A DNA stretch of 64,000 bases from Populus alba (Eukaryota; Streptophyta; Magnoliopsida; Malpighiales; Salicaceae), in contig NC_133293.1 of NCBI RefSeq assembly GCF_005239225.2, positions 14,724,333 through 14,788,332 of the forward strand, written 5' to 3'. Of the stretch, positions 47,632 to 59,879 are shown one piece after another. The position numbers and the translations under genes are program-made. Below the pieces are notes generated by a model. That model did no database searches. It worked only from the letters and a program-made list of their open reading frames with translations, and was not told the DNA's origin. The stretch's first letter is position 1. The number at the start of each line of letters is the position of its first letter.

Positions 47632-50600
47632 CACCGATCAATGACTAATTTATAATCAAATCTTGATATACATAATTGTTTTAAGCATTAAGGATCAAAC
47701 TAGGATTGAGAGAGCAAAACGAAAATAAAAATAAAAATAAACAGCGATGACGAAGGCAAATTTCTTAACTTAATACGTCATACAATTCACGCGTTGTATA
47801 TTATTATTATTATTATTATTATTGTTGTTGTAAAAATTTTATTTAATAAATTAAATTGATTTTTTAATATGATATTGATAATTAATGATCATTTTAAATC
47901 TTATCATTTTTATTTATTAATAAAAAAAAATAAATAAAAAATATAAATTTATACAAATTTTAAGATTAAAAGAATGAGAAAATATATTAAAAAATAATAT
48001 TAAATTATATTTTAAAACTTTATTTTACTACTATTTTTTTTTTTATTGAATTCATTCTCCAACATTAAAAAAATTAATAAAAGCGAGTACTCAGGCCTAA
48101 CAAAGGAATGTCTATATTCTCAATAAATAAAAATAAAAATAAAAAAAGGAATATCTATAATCCAAGGAAGAATTAATTCAAGCCTGAAGGGTGGGCTGTT
48201 GGAAACAGATGAAGCTATCCGTTGCAAGAAGTGCCAAGTTTTGGTAGGACTGTGCCATTAGTCTATGGGACTGAGGTTGTCTTCAATCAAACCGGGTTTT
48301 TTTTCTGGTTTGTTTTCTGTTTCAAGTTTTACCCCTTATGAGTTATACAATTTACCTTGTTAGTTTGTTACAGTGACTTCGTTTCTTTTCTTCTTTTTTA
48401 AAGTGAAATAGTGATTTCGTTTTGCTAATAAATTCTTCATTTTTTCCATTTTAAACACAAATTTTCTTTCCTTCGATCTTCCTTATTCTCCTCTTTTCTA
48501 TCTTTCAAAAAGAAATATTTTTACCCAAACATAAATAACATAGACTTTAATAAGTTGATCGGACAGATTTTAATAGGTTTATTGAGCACAAATAGCGTAA
48601 AATTTAATGATTGATATATTTTGTAGCATGTACTATGTTATTTAGTTATTTTATAGTATAATGATATAAAATATTCTATTCGAATTAATATTATAAATAG
48701 TTTTTTTAATAAAAAAAAGCTAGTTAGTGAATTAATAAATATTTATTTACAAATTTTCCTTGTTTTATTTTCTTCCTTTTAGAATTCTTAAATAATTTTC
48801 TTTTCTTTTCTTTTAAGTCTTTTTTTTTTCTTATCATTTACCAAGAAAACATTCAGTTTTTCTTGACAAATAGACATTCTATCTAGCATTGACTTTTTAG
48901 CATTGACCTTTTAGGATAACTTCTTAACTTTTTTTCCGTTAAAATTTAAAATATTTTTTTAATAAGAGTATTTAAATTCGACACACAAATTCGTGTTTCT
49001 ATGGATTTAACAAATTTGAGAATGTCAACCAGCAACCCGATGTCTTGTTATTGAGTATATAATTAATTAAAATTCTGAAAACAGCTGGATTTCTTACATC
49101 TGATGGTTCGCATGTGGAGGTTCATTAAGGCTCAGCAACCCAAAAAGGTGTGGAAAGCTCTGTGACGGGTGCGAACGAGAAGGAGTCGGATCTCCCATGT
49201 TAATGCTCTCCTCCATTCCTTTTCCCCATCTTGGTCACATCGCGATTTGCTCCGTTGAGCCTCTCCTCGGAGTAAAGGCTTGTGCTAGGTTTAATACAGG
49301 TGTCGTCGCTGCCCTACCAGTTCTCCTGTTCAATTAAAAAAATTATAAAAAAAACGAAAAGAAAAGTATTCAATTGCCATTCATTCTTGTCACAACTGAT
49401 ATTTGCTGCGGTGCTCTACCTCCTGGGATGCATCGATCATGATTACTCGTTAGTATTTTCCCTTAGCACTAATCCTTTTAGAAATATTTTTTCATGGTTA
49501 ACCATGAGTTAGTAAAAAGCCGGGGTCAAGAGAAATGCTTCTTCTTTGATTTTCACTTCGAATTTTTTTGCCTATAGTCACAGATTTTAGGGCATGCCCT
49601 GTTATTAAAAGCCTTGTTCGAGAATTGAGAATTTAGTATGATGAGCGCTAACTATATACTAGCCTATAACACTCTCTCTTTTTTATTTAAAAAAAAAAAA
49701 GGAAGGAGAAGAAAGAAGAAGAAGAAGAATTATTTTGGAGCATCCACACTTTTTCACTCACCCAACAAACAATAATGAAGAAAGGAAAAAATAATGAAGA
49801 ATTTAACTTTAAAAGATATAATTTAACTGGTTAAGTTGTAATGTTTATTTTTTAAATATTATTAATTTAAGTTTTTTAAATTCTCAGAATTATTGAATAT
49901 TTATATAATTGTTAATTTTAAAAATTGTAAAATTAGTTGAGATACATGCAAGTTAATGTGTATATTTAGGTTAATCAAAAAAATTAATGAAGAAAATAAA
50001 GAAAGGAAAACATATGCCCTTGCCCTCTTCTTGTCGGGTATTGACAAAAGAAATGCGTCAATTCATTAAAAAGGTATACAGAAATTGCAAGTTCCCAAAC
50101 GGACGAAACTGGGACCCATTGTGTGCGAACATTGATGCAGGTCACATGCAAGGCTGGAGAAGCGAGGCCATAGATTGTCTTAAGATTTAACCGATGACTG
50201 TAACAGTTGTACTGCAAAACATTCGTGCCCACCAGCGCTTGCAAGAAGGCTCATTCAATTGAACACTCGTATCATGATTTATCACCAATCTTTTTCATTG
50301 CTCCAACCAGTCTCATCAGAGAGGTGGTCTCTAGTTTTTCTTCCTAGTTTTCTCCTATATTTTAATAGTATCCTCGAAAGTCTCAGCTTATTGATGTTCA
50401 TCATAGCAACGGTAGAACGAAGAATACGAGGAATTATGCCAAACGTGAAACCAATGATTGAGGTTTCCGGTATAAAACTGCTCTTGCAGGCCATCTCTCC
50501 CCTTCCCTGACAACTTGCAGCACGGCCGATCATAAAAATTCCCCATATAAAATCTTCATGACACAGAGGCGGTCCAGATCCTCGCCATGACCGTGTTATC

Positions 50601-51242
50601 TGTAACCAGCGTTTTGTACCATGCAAACTCATAGATTATTGACCTACAGGCTATTCTCAAGCTCCCTCAAATCAAGCACAAGCAAAGATACAAGCTTTTC
50701 CTTCTCCAAACTATATACATAACAACACTCGTTTGTTTATAGATTGTGCACGATCATATTTCTAATCAAATACATTGAGAGAGAAGGTTACGAACCCTTG
50801 TAACGTTCAGTGTGTTGCTCCTTGAACCAGCGCCTTCCATTCTGGAATGCTTGTTGGAAAGTGAACACACTCAAATACAAGTCAACAACACAAAAGCTAG
50901 CATTCAGAAGCCAAACAATAAATAGCTTCGTCCAATTACTGACATATTTGATCAAAACCTTTCATCTAACTATTGTAATTATTTACGCAATGCCGGATTC
51001 CTCATGTTGACAATAATACAATCAATTGCAAAAAAAATTATCTTATACAGTGAGGTAATATCTGTGCATCTTGGAGATGGAGGCCAGAAACTCTATCCAG
51101 TGGTTAAGAAACAAATGTACACGCTCTATTTCAACAACATTCTATTCATTGAAACAGTTGAATTTACAACATGTTGACATACATACTTGTTCTGAAGAAA
51201 AAAAACTTCCATCAAGACTCTTCCTGCAAGAGATTTGCAAGC
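47632..51242. other. Intergenic region
   Basis: AT-rich spacer with (ATT)n at about 47800-47823 and a SINE-like relic at 49812-49960. The longest frame near the AMSH gene (minus 50282-50632, 116 codons, LSRILLKYRRKLGRKTR) has no recognised family and may be 3' UTR or chance. Confidence 0.55.
49812..49960 (+). mobile_element. SINE-like element, old copy
   Basis: GATATAATTTAACTGGTTAAG (box-A-like), later TTCTCAGAATTATTGAATAT, TATAATTGTTAATTTTAAAA and AGTTGAGATACATGCAAGTT follow the same order as the copy at 18139. It is heavily AT-shifted. Confidence 0.45.
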
Positions 51243-54200
51243 TTACCGAAGATCAACAACATCAAACTTCATAATGGAATTCATGTAAACATGAGAACAG
51301 TGCTCATAAATCGGGCTGCCATCCAAAGACTCCTCATGGGGATGAAACCCTCTCTGCTGGCAATTACGAATCACTGACACACCACTTGGATCAGATAGAT
51401 GAAAAATTCCATGTGGACTGCACTAGCAGAATATATATTTGTTAGCGACCTGAGATAGATTTTTTTTTTTGGGGGGGGGGGAGGCGTTTCAGCAAGGGGT
51501 TGTCTGGGTCATTTGTCCAGAAAATCATGAGGCTTGAGCTCCCCTACATGAAAATACACCAACAGTTGCAGCCATTATGGCTCAAGCAGGTGGCCAAGAT
51601 GGGCTTTTGTGGCTAGTGGGTGTCGAATCCTACAACTCTTATAAGAGTATCAGCATAAATTAACCACTTGAAGCAACCCCATGTTGATCCTAATAGGTAT
51701 TTGAACTGCATACTTTCATAAGTCATCTTTAATCTCATACTATACCCTGCATTATCATATTTACTGACATCTTCTCATCACCGATTGGGCAGTTGTAACT
51801 ATAGGATAAGATACGGACCATGGTCCAGCCCATGTGGTTCAAGCTGTGATTACAATTTCAAAACTTGACCGACACCTCACAAATAATAGGCAACCTCATG
51901 ACAATACATCTACAAATTTAAGGTTCAAGTAGTGAATGCATTTATTCTTTATAGCTTTTAAACATACATTTTTTAATCAATTCAGAGAAGTGAAAAATTG
52001 GGGGGGAAAATACACCCACCTTGATTCATCTGTCGGGGCCATAACAATTGCAATTGCTTCAGGCAACATGATCTAAAAAACAGGAAGCAAAAAGGTCGAT
52101 CAGCAATACACATTATATTTCAAAACAACTGGATAATAGATCAAACAAGATAACGAAAACTCAAAATGTTGATATTCTTTTCAATTTTTAGTATGTTCAT
52201 AAATAATTGGAGAATTAGGTCATTGGTGAAATAAAAGGTGTGGTAGAAACCACTTCTTAAGTGATAATTGTTACATGTGATTAAGCAGTGATCTATAATA
52301 AGAAAAACCAGCGCACAAGAGCTTTAAAATTTTCAAAAACTTCACAAATAGTTAGCTGCATATATGCAAGCTCCAAGAGAACAACCCAATGAACTAGAAA
52401 TAATGACATCCCCCAAAGAAGAGCCAGGGATGTATTAGTGCAAACTCCAAGGCAGCAAAAAAGATAGCTTACCTGATACGAGTAGTGAGTGTGCAGATCA
52501 ACTGAAGACATGAAACAAGTCTGTGATGGATGTGTCTGAAAAGTCATGCAAGAAACTCGAATAAGGTAACACATAAAGCACCAAATCAAACACTACAGAA
52601 ATTCATAACTCTTTTATATACCAATGGCTGATAGCAAGTTACTCAAAATGTGAAGGCAGCTATGGATGATTCCAACAAAAACAAGACCAACAATATGCAG
52701 AGTAAAAAAATTAACCAGAATGATGGTGACATTTAACATCTAGCCAAATACTTTCTAACAGGACAACAAATATGAAAACATAGTAACACAGCCAAAAAAT
52801 TATGACACTAACTTGCCATTATTGAGATACTTACATGAATCCATCCAAGGGGAAAAAGTGATAGTTTGTCTTGAACTTCAAATATTTCTTCTTCGTTTAA
52901 TGTCTGGCACTGCACATTAGCAATTGTTTAAGGTGATGTTACTAAACGCATGGACATGGAGAAAAAGGAGGCCTAAAAATAAGAAATTATGATAGATGAT
53001 ATTTCAAAGTCAGATGCACATAATTAAGGTGATAATGTTGAATTGCATTCCATCATATAGTATATTTGGAGTCCAAAAATGTGGGCAGGGATCTTCCAAA
53101 GAAACAAGAAACAAAGAACCTTAGACTGCGTTCTTAGTATATTGCAGTCTTGTTTGATTTGACAATAATGCTTACAGAAATTAAACTGAAGAATAGTTCC
53201 ACTTTTCATTTGGAGGGATGATAAACACTCATGCATGTGCGCATATGTATTTATATGCACAAGTCAAAATATATTGAGACGTGGAAAAGAGGATGCTCTC
53301 AACGAGGGAATACAATGTGCTCTTGTGGATATAATCTTAATGTCAACTAATCTACTAATGTCTCTAGAGTTAACAGATTTCATAACTCGAAATCATCAAC
53401 AATTGTCCTTCAATGATTTACTGGTTGAAAGTAGTAGAGCAGGAAGCATATAGAATTTTGGGCAACTTCATAATTTTGAACAAAACATTAGTTAAAAACA
53501 GTACATAAAATAAAAAGCTAAGTTGAGAAAAAAAATGTTCTCATACCGAATCTGAAGTTGACTCTTGCTTTGGGATTATAAGCGTAGTAATGTGAAAAAC
53601 CCTGTTTTTCTACAACACATGAAGTGAATTAATTAACGAACTTTAAAGGCTTTGAGAAAAAAAAAAAAAAAATTGCTGCACAAAATTTGGCCCCCCTTAC
53701 CAGTGAACCAGCAAGAACACCACATGTTTCTAAATTTTTCTCTGTATTTGCCCGAGCCAATCTCAAGAAGTCTTGCATCAAATTTACAGGCTGCAGTGAC
53801 GGTCAAAAGGGGATAATAAGAGAGAATACTAATGATCAAGAATCTAGAATTAAAGTGAAAGATTAAAGGACCATGATAACTTTTTTTAAAAAAAAAAAAA
53901 GAAGAAAGATAGTGGATCTCCCCTAAATATGAATTTTCAAACATTAAAAAGATTTGGACACCTACAACATGTAAATGTTGATAGGAATTAGAGCTTGGCA
54001 ATCCATCATCAGAAGGTTTTGCTGGTCCAGGTCTTGGATCAGCAACTTTAGATGAAGGAATCAGAGAAGATTCCTGCTGCACTTTAGCAAGAACAGGAGG
54101 AGGGGAGGGTTGCCTGATGCCAACAAACTGAAAAGGATCCTCCCTTGCTTCATTAATTAATGTTGGGCATGTGTCCTCAGCCAGACGTGGCCATCTACCA

Positions 54201-55940
54201 TCATCTAAGGATAGAACTGACTCCATTGTAGATTCAACAGCCGCAGAATTGGCATCTTTTACTGCCATAGCATCATATTGTCCAGCCTGATTCAGGCTAT
54301 CATAACCATAATAAAACACAATGTTATGAATAGTCCCAATTTTTTTAGGGAAAACCTTACTAAGTGTTATGAAACACATTCAATATTTTCAATTCATCAC
54401 AACATATAACAAAAATAATCCAAAATTCAAGAAAAGAAAAACATGGTTGAAGGTTTAAACAGATTCGGTAAAGTCCTCACCTTGAATTTTCAGTAGAGGT
54501 TAAGTCAGCATTGCTAGGGTACTGAACCTGCATATAAAAATAAACCGATGAGTCCATGGAATTTGCATGTTTTATTGAAAGCACACACATGTGCAAAAAG
54601 CAAACAAAAGAAGCAGCCACCAATTTTACCTTTATCCCTGCACTCGGTCCTGACCATTGTCCCTGGAAACCATTTGGGCCTAAAAACGAGTGTCTTGATA
54701 AAGTCTCTTGCTTTGGTAAAGGTAAACTAACAGACCTGCAGGTTTTCAAAAATAATTAAGTGGTTCTTACTGAAAATTTGAGCTCAATACCCTTACACAT
54801 CACATTTAAATTCACAGTTCGCAGGCAAAAAAAAAGGTAGAAATAGCAAGACATACAACCATCAAAATGAGAAATTCAATGAGTGTCAACCTTCTTAAAC
54901 CAAAAGACAATCTTTCACAACAAAAAGCAATGCAATTTGAATACAATACAGCTACAGAAAATACAGGACTCGTGTCTCTAAATAATAAAACTATTCTTGA
55001 AATATTATACTCACAACTTCTGCAACTGCTTGTCAATTCGTGACACGTCTAAATACAACCCTTGAGTATGATTATTATCATACTTCCACGATGACTGTGG
55101 CGCGACAACAACAAGCTAAAACCAAAAACAATGTTAATAATTAACAAAAACAACATATGAAAAGCATAAATATAACACAAAATAAGCCACGTATCATTTA
55201 TCCACAATGCACAGATCAAAAGAGAATTCCTTTATAATTACCTTGCTCGAGTAAGAATTTTTATTAGCAGGTGACCATTCCAAAGTAGATGTTCCTGACC
55301 CATTAAATTCGACTTGTTGTGTTCTTGAATAAGCTTTTTCTATCTCATCCACTCGCCTATGGAATTCAGGCTTAATTGATTCAAGCTCATTTAACACCGC
55401 AAATGATCTCTGTTAAATAACAAAATAATCACAACTTAATTGTGATAATAATTAACACAATTAACATAAAGCTAACTGCAAGAACAAATATAAATAAATT
55501 AAACTTACTTTCTTGTAGTTTGCTCTTTCTTTTTGATACAAAGCTTGGTAATCTCGATGATAAGGTATAGTTTCAGAAACCAAACTGAACAAAACACAAA
55601 AAAAAAAAAAATGAATTCCAAAAAAAATGAAATTAAGGTAAAAACGGTGTAGTTTGCCGATATTAACCTTAAGTATCTAAGTAGCATTATGTACAAATCT
55701 ACTACATTCTTCTCTTCTCTGTGTATATTTGCCTATCAAATCCACACACGAAAAATAAAAAGTAAATAGGGCAAAAATTAAAAATTGTTGCATAGTTGAG
55801 ATATTATAGCTAAATTGGAATTAAAATGCAATTTAGGAGACCTGACGGAGGAGATTATCAGCGATTCTGTAGTAATTACGGAGAGGAATCCGATTATCGA
55901 CTTCGACTTTTCGAGTCATTTTATCGACGTTGATCTTCAT
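51243..55940 (-). CDS. AMSH3-like: AMSH-like deubiquitinase (MIT domain plus JAMM/MPN+ protease)
   Basis: Fourteen exons: 55940-55842, 55732-55668, 55584-55509, 55409-55242, 55115-55015, 54735-54630, 54527-54481, 54296-53966, 53790-53701, 53609-53547, 52909-52835, 52535-52473, 52072-52020 and 51417-51243. All phases agree and give 503 residues, near the Arabidopsis AMSH3 length. The N-terminal helical region (NNYYRIADNLLR-type start, ERANYKKRSFAVLNELE) corresponds to the MIT domain that binds ESCRT-III. The JAMM protease has catalytic Glu 352 (NLETCGVLAG), Zn ligands H407 and H409 (HTHPSQ) and D420 (SSVDLHTH). It ends GFHPHEE ... MKFDVVDLR. Plant AMSH enzymes cleave K48/K63 ubiquitin chains at endosomes and are needed for vacuolar sorting and autophagy. 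The intron before the last exon carries a G-rich run (about 51471-51481). Confidence 0.95.
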
Positions 55941-56980
55941 CGCGTTGACGATCAATTATTCCGGGGATTATTTCACGTTTGCCTTGATGAGAACACGGGA
56001 TTTTTCCGGAGATCAGTTTCTAGACTTCGCAGCGAAGAAAAGGACAGGAAAACGGAAAGCTCTGTCGTTTCGAGTAATAAGAGAGCTTCTTCGCCTCTTC
56101 CTGTTAGGCTCTCGCAAGTTTAATATGGTTTTTTTTTCACTTACAGTCGTGGTAATGACCATCCTTGCCGTGGCACGGAGTTATTGAAAAAATTAAGTGC
56201 TGCCTTGTGTAAAATTTTAAGGTGCCCAATAAATAAATATGAATAATAATATTATTATTATTATTATTTATTTTAAGAATAGATAGATAATAAAAGAAAA
56301 AAAATAAATTTAAGATCTAAGAAAAGTAATGAGAAATTTCTCTCTGGATATCCTTTTATTTTCTCCCTTATTTCTCTCAGTTTTTTTATGTCTATTTATC
56401 TATTGAGAATAAATATTAGTAGTTGATTATTGAACATCATAATTTTTTTATATGGTCTTTATAATATAGGTTTAATTACTACAACCCATATAAAACTTTT
56501 GATTATGAAAAAAAAATTTATATAATTTATAATTATTTCTTAATAATCGATAAATAAAAAAGACAGAACATAACCAAGTTAAAAACAAATTCACATATTT
56601 ATGTTTGAGCATTTGATAATTTTATTTTATTTTATTTTTTACTAATTTTCAAATAAATTTTCTTATATGTGTGTGTCAATATTATATTTTTAGAAAAATA
56701 CCTTTTAAGGATGTAATTATATTAAAAAGGTCAAAATAATATATAAAAATACATTGCTCAAAATAAACTATAAATTATTTTTTACAATTTAATAGAAATT
56801 GTTTTACGTGCTAAACAACAGCTCATTGACCTTCTTCACAGCTATTTTCTTAACTTCTTTTTACCTACAATTTTTCTTAGCTTGTACCTCATTTTTTATT
56901 TATTCTAGAGTTTAGATTTTTATTTTTTGTAGAGAGATTTGAATTATTCACATATAAATAATACAGATCATATGAAAATT
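55941..56980. other. AMSH upstream region, then AT-rich spacer
   Basis: The first 200 bases are GC-richer and probably hold the AMSH leader and promoter. The plus-strand frame at 55815-56123 is only the antisense shadow of AMSH exon 1. Further on there is AT-rich spacer with a (TTA)n at about 56251-56268. Confidence 0.65.
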
Positions 56981-56982
56981 GA

Positions 56983-57147
56983 AGGGAACTGAGTGAATTT
57001 GTCTCGAGACCATGGAATGTGGCATCCATGTGGGTCTCATTGATATCGAAGATAATCCAAGTCAGGCCCTCTGTTAATGAAACAGTTAAAGGCATCATTT
57101 GAGAAACGGTAAATAGGATCAGAACCATCTACAATCCAATTTCCATT
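56983..57147 (-). pseudogene. TBL (trichome birefringence-like, DUF231) exon fragment
   Basis: About 50 codons read NGNWIVDGSDPIYRF, then SNDAFNCFINRGPDLDYLRY, Q-stop, then DPHGCHIPWSRDKF. This resembles the TBL N-terminal block G-x-W-V-x-D...P-x-Y...C...GRPD-x-x-YL-x-Y-R-W-x-P-x-x-C-x-L-P. The conserved Trp after Tyr-Gln has become TGA. The catalytic GDS region is not present nearby. TBL proteins acetylate wall polysaccharides. Identification is from memory and moderate. Confidence 0.5.
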
Positions 57148-57286
57148 AAAGATTGTTAGATCATACTGTAAATTAATGTTTAGTTTTACTAGATGTGATT
57201 TTCATAAACATAAAACTAAAATTCTTAGCTTGTTAAGCATATGTATAGCTTAAGCTTAGCGAGTTTATATTTAGAAACCGTGTGGG

Positions 57287-57485
57287 AATGTGGTTGAAAT
57301 CGTGTTTTTAAAAAAATTTAATTTTTTTTATTAAAATTTAATACGGTTTGTATGTTTTGTATCGTTTTGATGTGTTGATGTCAAAAATAATTTTTAAAAA
57401 ATAAAAAAATTATTGGCATGCATTTCAGCACAAAAAATTATTTGAAAAGCAACCGCTACCACACTGTCAAACATATTCTTAATGT
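57287..57485 (-). mobile_element. MITE-like element, family A, copy 4 (inverted)
   Basis: Read on the minus strand: TGTTTGACAGTGTGGTAGCG, GTTGCTTTTCAAATAATTTT, GTGCTGAAATGCATGCCAAT, later ACATCAACACATCAAAACG, ending CAACCACATTCCCACACGG. Both ends are present and form imperfect inverted repeats, so this is the most complete copy together with the one at 7232. Confidence 0.7.
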
Positions 57486-58006
57486 GGTGTTTGCTTCTGA
57501 TTTTGAACTTGTTTTTTAAATAATTTTTTGATAGTTTTGGTATATTGCTTTTAAAAATAAAATAAAAATTCAAAAAATAAAATATTATTAAAATTATAAA
57601 GAAATTTTAAGACCCCCCTAGTGTGTTATTGAAGTTTTTGAGTTTATAAAAACATGTCAGTAAAAGAAATTTTAAGATCCCATGAAGTCAATGAAAACCT
57701 CTAAGGTTTTCCTTGGATTTCCATTGTTCCGTGTCACAGATTCTGCAGGTTTGTTTTTGTATGCAGCCTGTGTGTGTAGCAAAATAAAGTCCCCTGTGAG
57801 TTCTAGGGAGTTTGTATGCTTCCCATTGTTCCTTCACAGAAAACTTCGTTATCCATATTGTTGGTCGTAGAGGGTTCTGTGTAGCTTGAACAAAATTTTG
57901 TTCCAGCAAATCAAGCTTTCAAAACTGCACATTTTGCTATTACATACAAGGACAACAAATACAACTTGTTATTTTCTTTCTGAGTGCCAAAATGTGTACA
58001 TTAACT

Positions 58007-59026
58007 TCAAGCAAGCGAAAAATAACGCTTGTCTCCTCCCTCAGAACATCTCAACTGGGAGATATCCCTCTGAAAACAAGAAACCTCCAACCACAAATTG
58101 CAGACATCGTAATATAAAAGCAATAAAGCAGGCTCAGCAAACATGAAGCCAAGTCCTAGCAGAATCTGATTCGCGGTGTTGTATGCATTGTTTTGTTCAG
58201 CTTGAAGGTGTTCAGACACGTCAAAATTACCTGGGTGACACCAACACCAGAATTTGACTTTGTGGAAGAAACCAAAGCAAGATGACAACTTCATAAACTA
58301 GTAAAATACCTCTTTCGGGACCATAGCTACATCCTGCCTTGATTGTGTCTCGAACATCCTCTCTTTGGTGGCTTTATTATAGAAAACAAAGTTTTTCGTG
58401 ATGTTTTCGATGCAGTTGAGCACCAAATGTGTCTCTGAAAGGCACGGTCCACTGCAGTAGGGATCAACATATTCAGGAAGCACATTAAGGTTACCAGTCT
58501 AGGTCAATCTATAGGCTTCTTGACAGCTGCTGTATATCCGGGACTTGGCAAAAATCAATGCCAAAGCAATTTGTAAGAAGCATGAAAGAATATTTTGACT
58601 ACAGATTAAACGTTTCACATGATAACTCTTTTCGTGCTAAAGAGAAAATGAACAAAGTCCAAGGCCTAAGAACGGCCACACCAGAGACAGCTCCCAGAAA
58701 CGCAAGTACTTAACCCAGCAGTGGAGGGAAGTGAAGGAAATTATAAACCTAATAGGCAACATTAATATGCAAGTCAGAAACAAGCACATGAAAGGATCAC
58801 TGGGTGAAGCAGCGATGATTAATCGAACATATTTCAACGTACTCGACCGCATGTATCCTACCATGGGTGGATAAAATCAAGATCCCACTTACATATTTAT
58901 TGTTGAAACATAGCAAAGCTTTTGCAACAACTTCAGCCGGATCACCATCTACAATGCCTGTGCCTGTTTGAGGCATACCGCCAGCAATTCCTGTGCCTGT
59001 TTGAGACCCATCTTCATCTGCCTTCC
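58007..59026 (-). pseudogene. Broken copy of a plant secreted-protein family (DUF7731-like)
   Basis: Three exon-like blocks: 59026-58893 (PAEVVAKALLCFNNKY then a good GTAAGT donor), about 58540-58310 (IYSSCQEAYRLT, TGNLNVLPEYVDPYCSGPCL, SETHLVLNCIENITKNFVFY) and 58230-58007 (NFDVSEHLQAEQNNAYNTAN). Cys and Asn-rich spacing matches a plant-specific secreted family that I believe is DUF7731. Damage: TAG at 58501-58499 between LT and TG; a two-base gain (AGAG) near 58360 that moves EDVRDTIKAGCSYGPERG into another frame; and no AG at the expected acceptor before IYSS (CCGG). The signal-peptide exon is missing. The family number is uncertain. Confidence 0.6.
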
Positions 59027-59110
59027 CTGTGAAGGATCAGAAAATTATCGTTAATGCTCCTAAATTAAAATCACTAATTTTTTAGGACCATCTGTTCGTT
59101 ATCTGTCAAA

Positions 59111-59870
59111 TACCTAGGTTGCAGCAGAATATAGACACCCCAACAAGAAATGCAGATAAAATATCAAGGCTTTTTCCATGTTTTTGCATGTCTAACAAGG
59201 GTTTCATTGATCTAGCAGCATCCCCTCTAACACACAGATAACGAATTAATAAATTGTGCGTGACAGCATTAAGAGAGATACCCCACTCCACCATTTCACT
59301 GAAACAGACTAAAGCATCATCAACCTGTTGTGCTTGACAAAGACCATCAATTATCAAACTAAAAGTGAGCTTCAATCCACGTTCTAAAAGCATCTGCAAC
59401 AGTAACAAGGTTGGGAGAAATACCTCTGCATCACTTTGAAAGCCTTTCCTGCCTCGTTCATCACATTGGCTTTGCAGAAGCAATCAATTGGCATGTTATA
59501 AGAAAAGACATCTGACACGAGTCCATCTTGGACCATTTGATTCTATTACGGATCACCCTCCATACCTCTTCCTGCCTTGTACAAAATTTCAATCAATTCA
59601 AGGTAAATGCTAAACCCTTTTAATAAAACTTCGCACCCTGCTCAATAAAACTATCCAATATCCCACACGTCTCATTGACATCCAAACCCTTTAACAAACA
59701 AGTCACTAGGATGTTAAACGTCGAAATGTCAGGCAAGTAACCTCCCTCCCCAAGTTTCCTCGATAATGCACCTGCCTCTCTTGGCATACACTTCTCTTAC
59801 AGGCAGCGGAATAATGTATCGCAAGCCAATCTCCACGAGGCAGGCTCCTTTCCTATGAAATAACCTTTTG
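59111..59870 (-). pseudogene. Pentatricopeptide-repeat (PPR) gene fragment
   Basis: PPR motifs are readable in two or more frames: PDISTFNILVTCLLKG, KGFSIYLELIEILYKAGRG, VSDVFSYNMPIDCFCKANVM, NEAGKAFKVMQ, then after a shift FSLIIDGLCQAQQVDDALV, CFSEMVEWGISLNAVTHNLL and IRYLCVRGDAARSMK. Stops occur at the 'KFY-stop-KGFS' and 'GDP-stop-stop' positions. PPR proteins normally bind organellar RNA, but no start, targeting peptide or full repeat array exists here. The 3' end runs within 85 bases of the DUF7731-like fragment. Confidence 0.75.
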
Positions 59871-59879
59871 GGACTGGAA

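Noticed and set aside
50282..50632. 116-codon minus-strand frame beyond the AMSH stop codon
   Set aside because: No family likeness, no splice partner and weak compositional support. Kept only as a note in the spacer entry.
53633..54379. 248-codon minus-strand frame taken as one gene
   Set aside because: It reads through introns; only 54296-53966 is an AMSH exon in this frame, and 53790-53701 is another AMSH exon read in a different frame.
55815..56187. Plus-strand frames opposite AMSH exon 1
   Set aside because: Antisense to the AMSH start region, with no family likeness.
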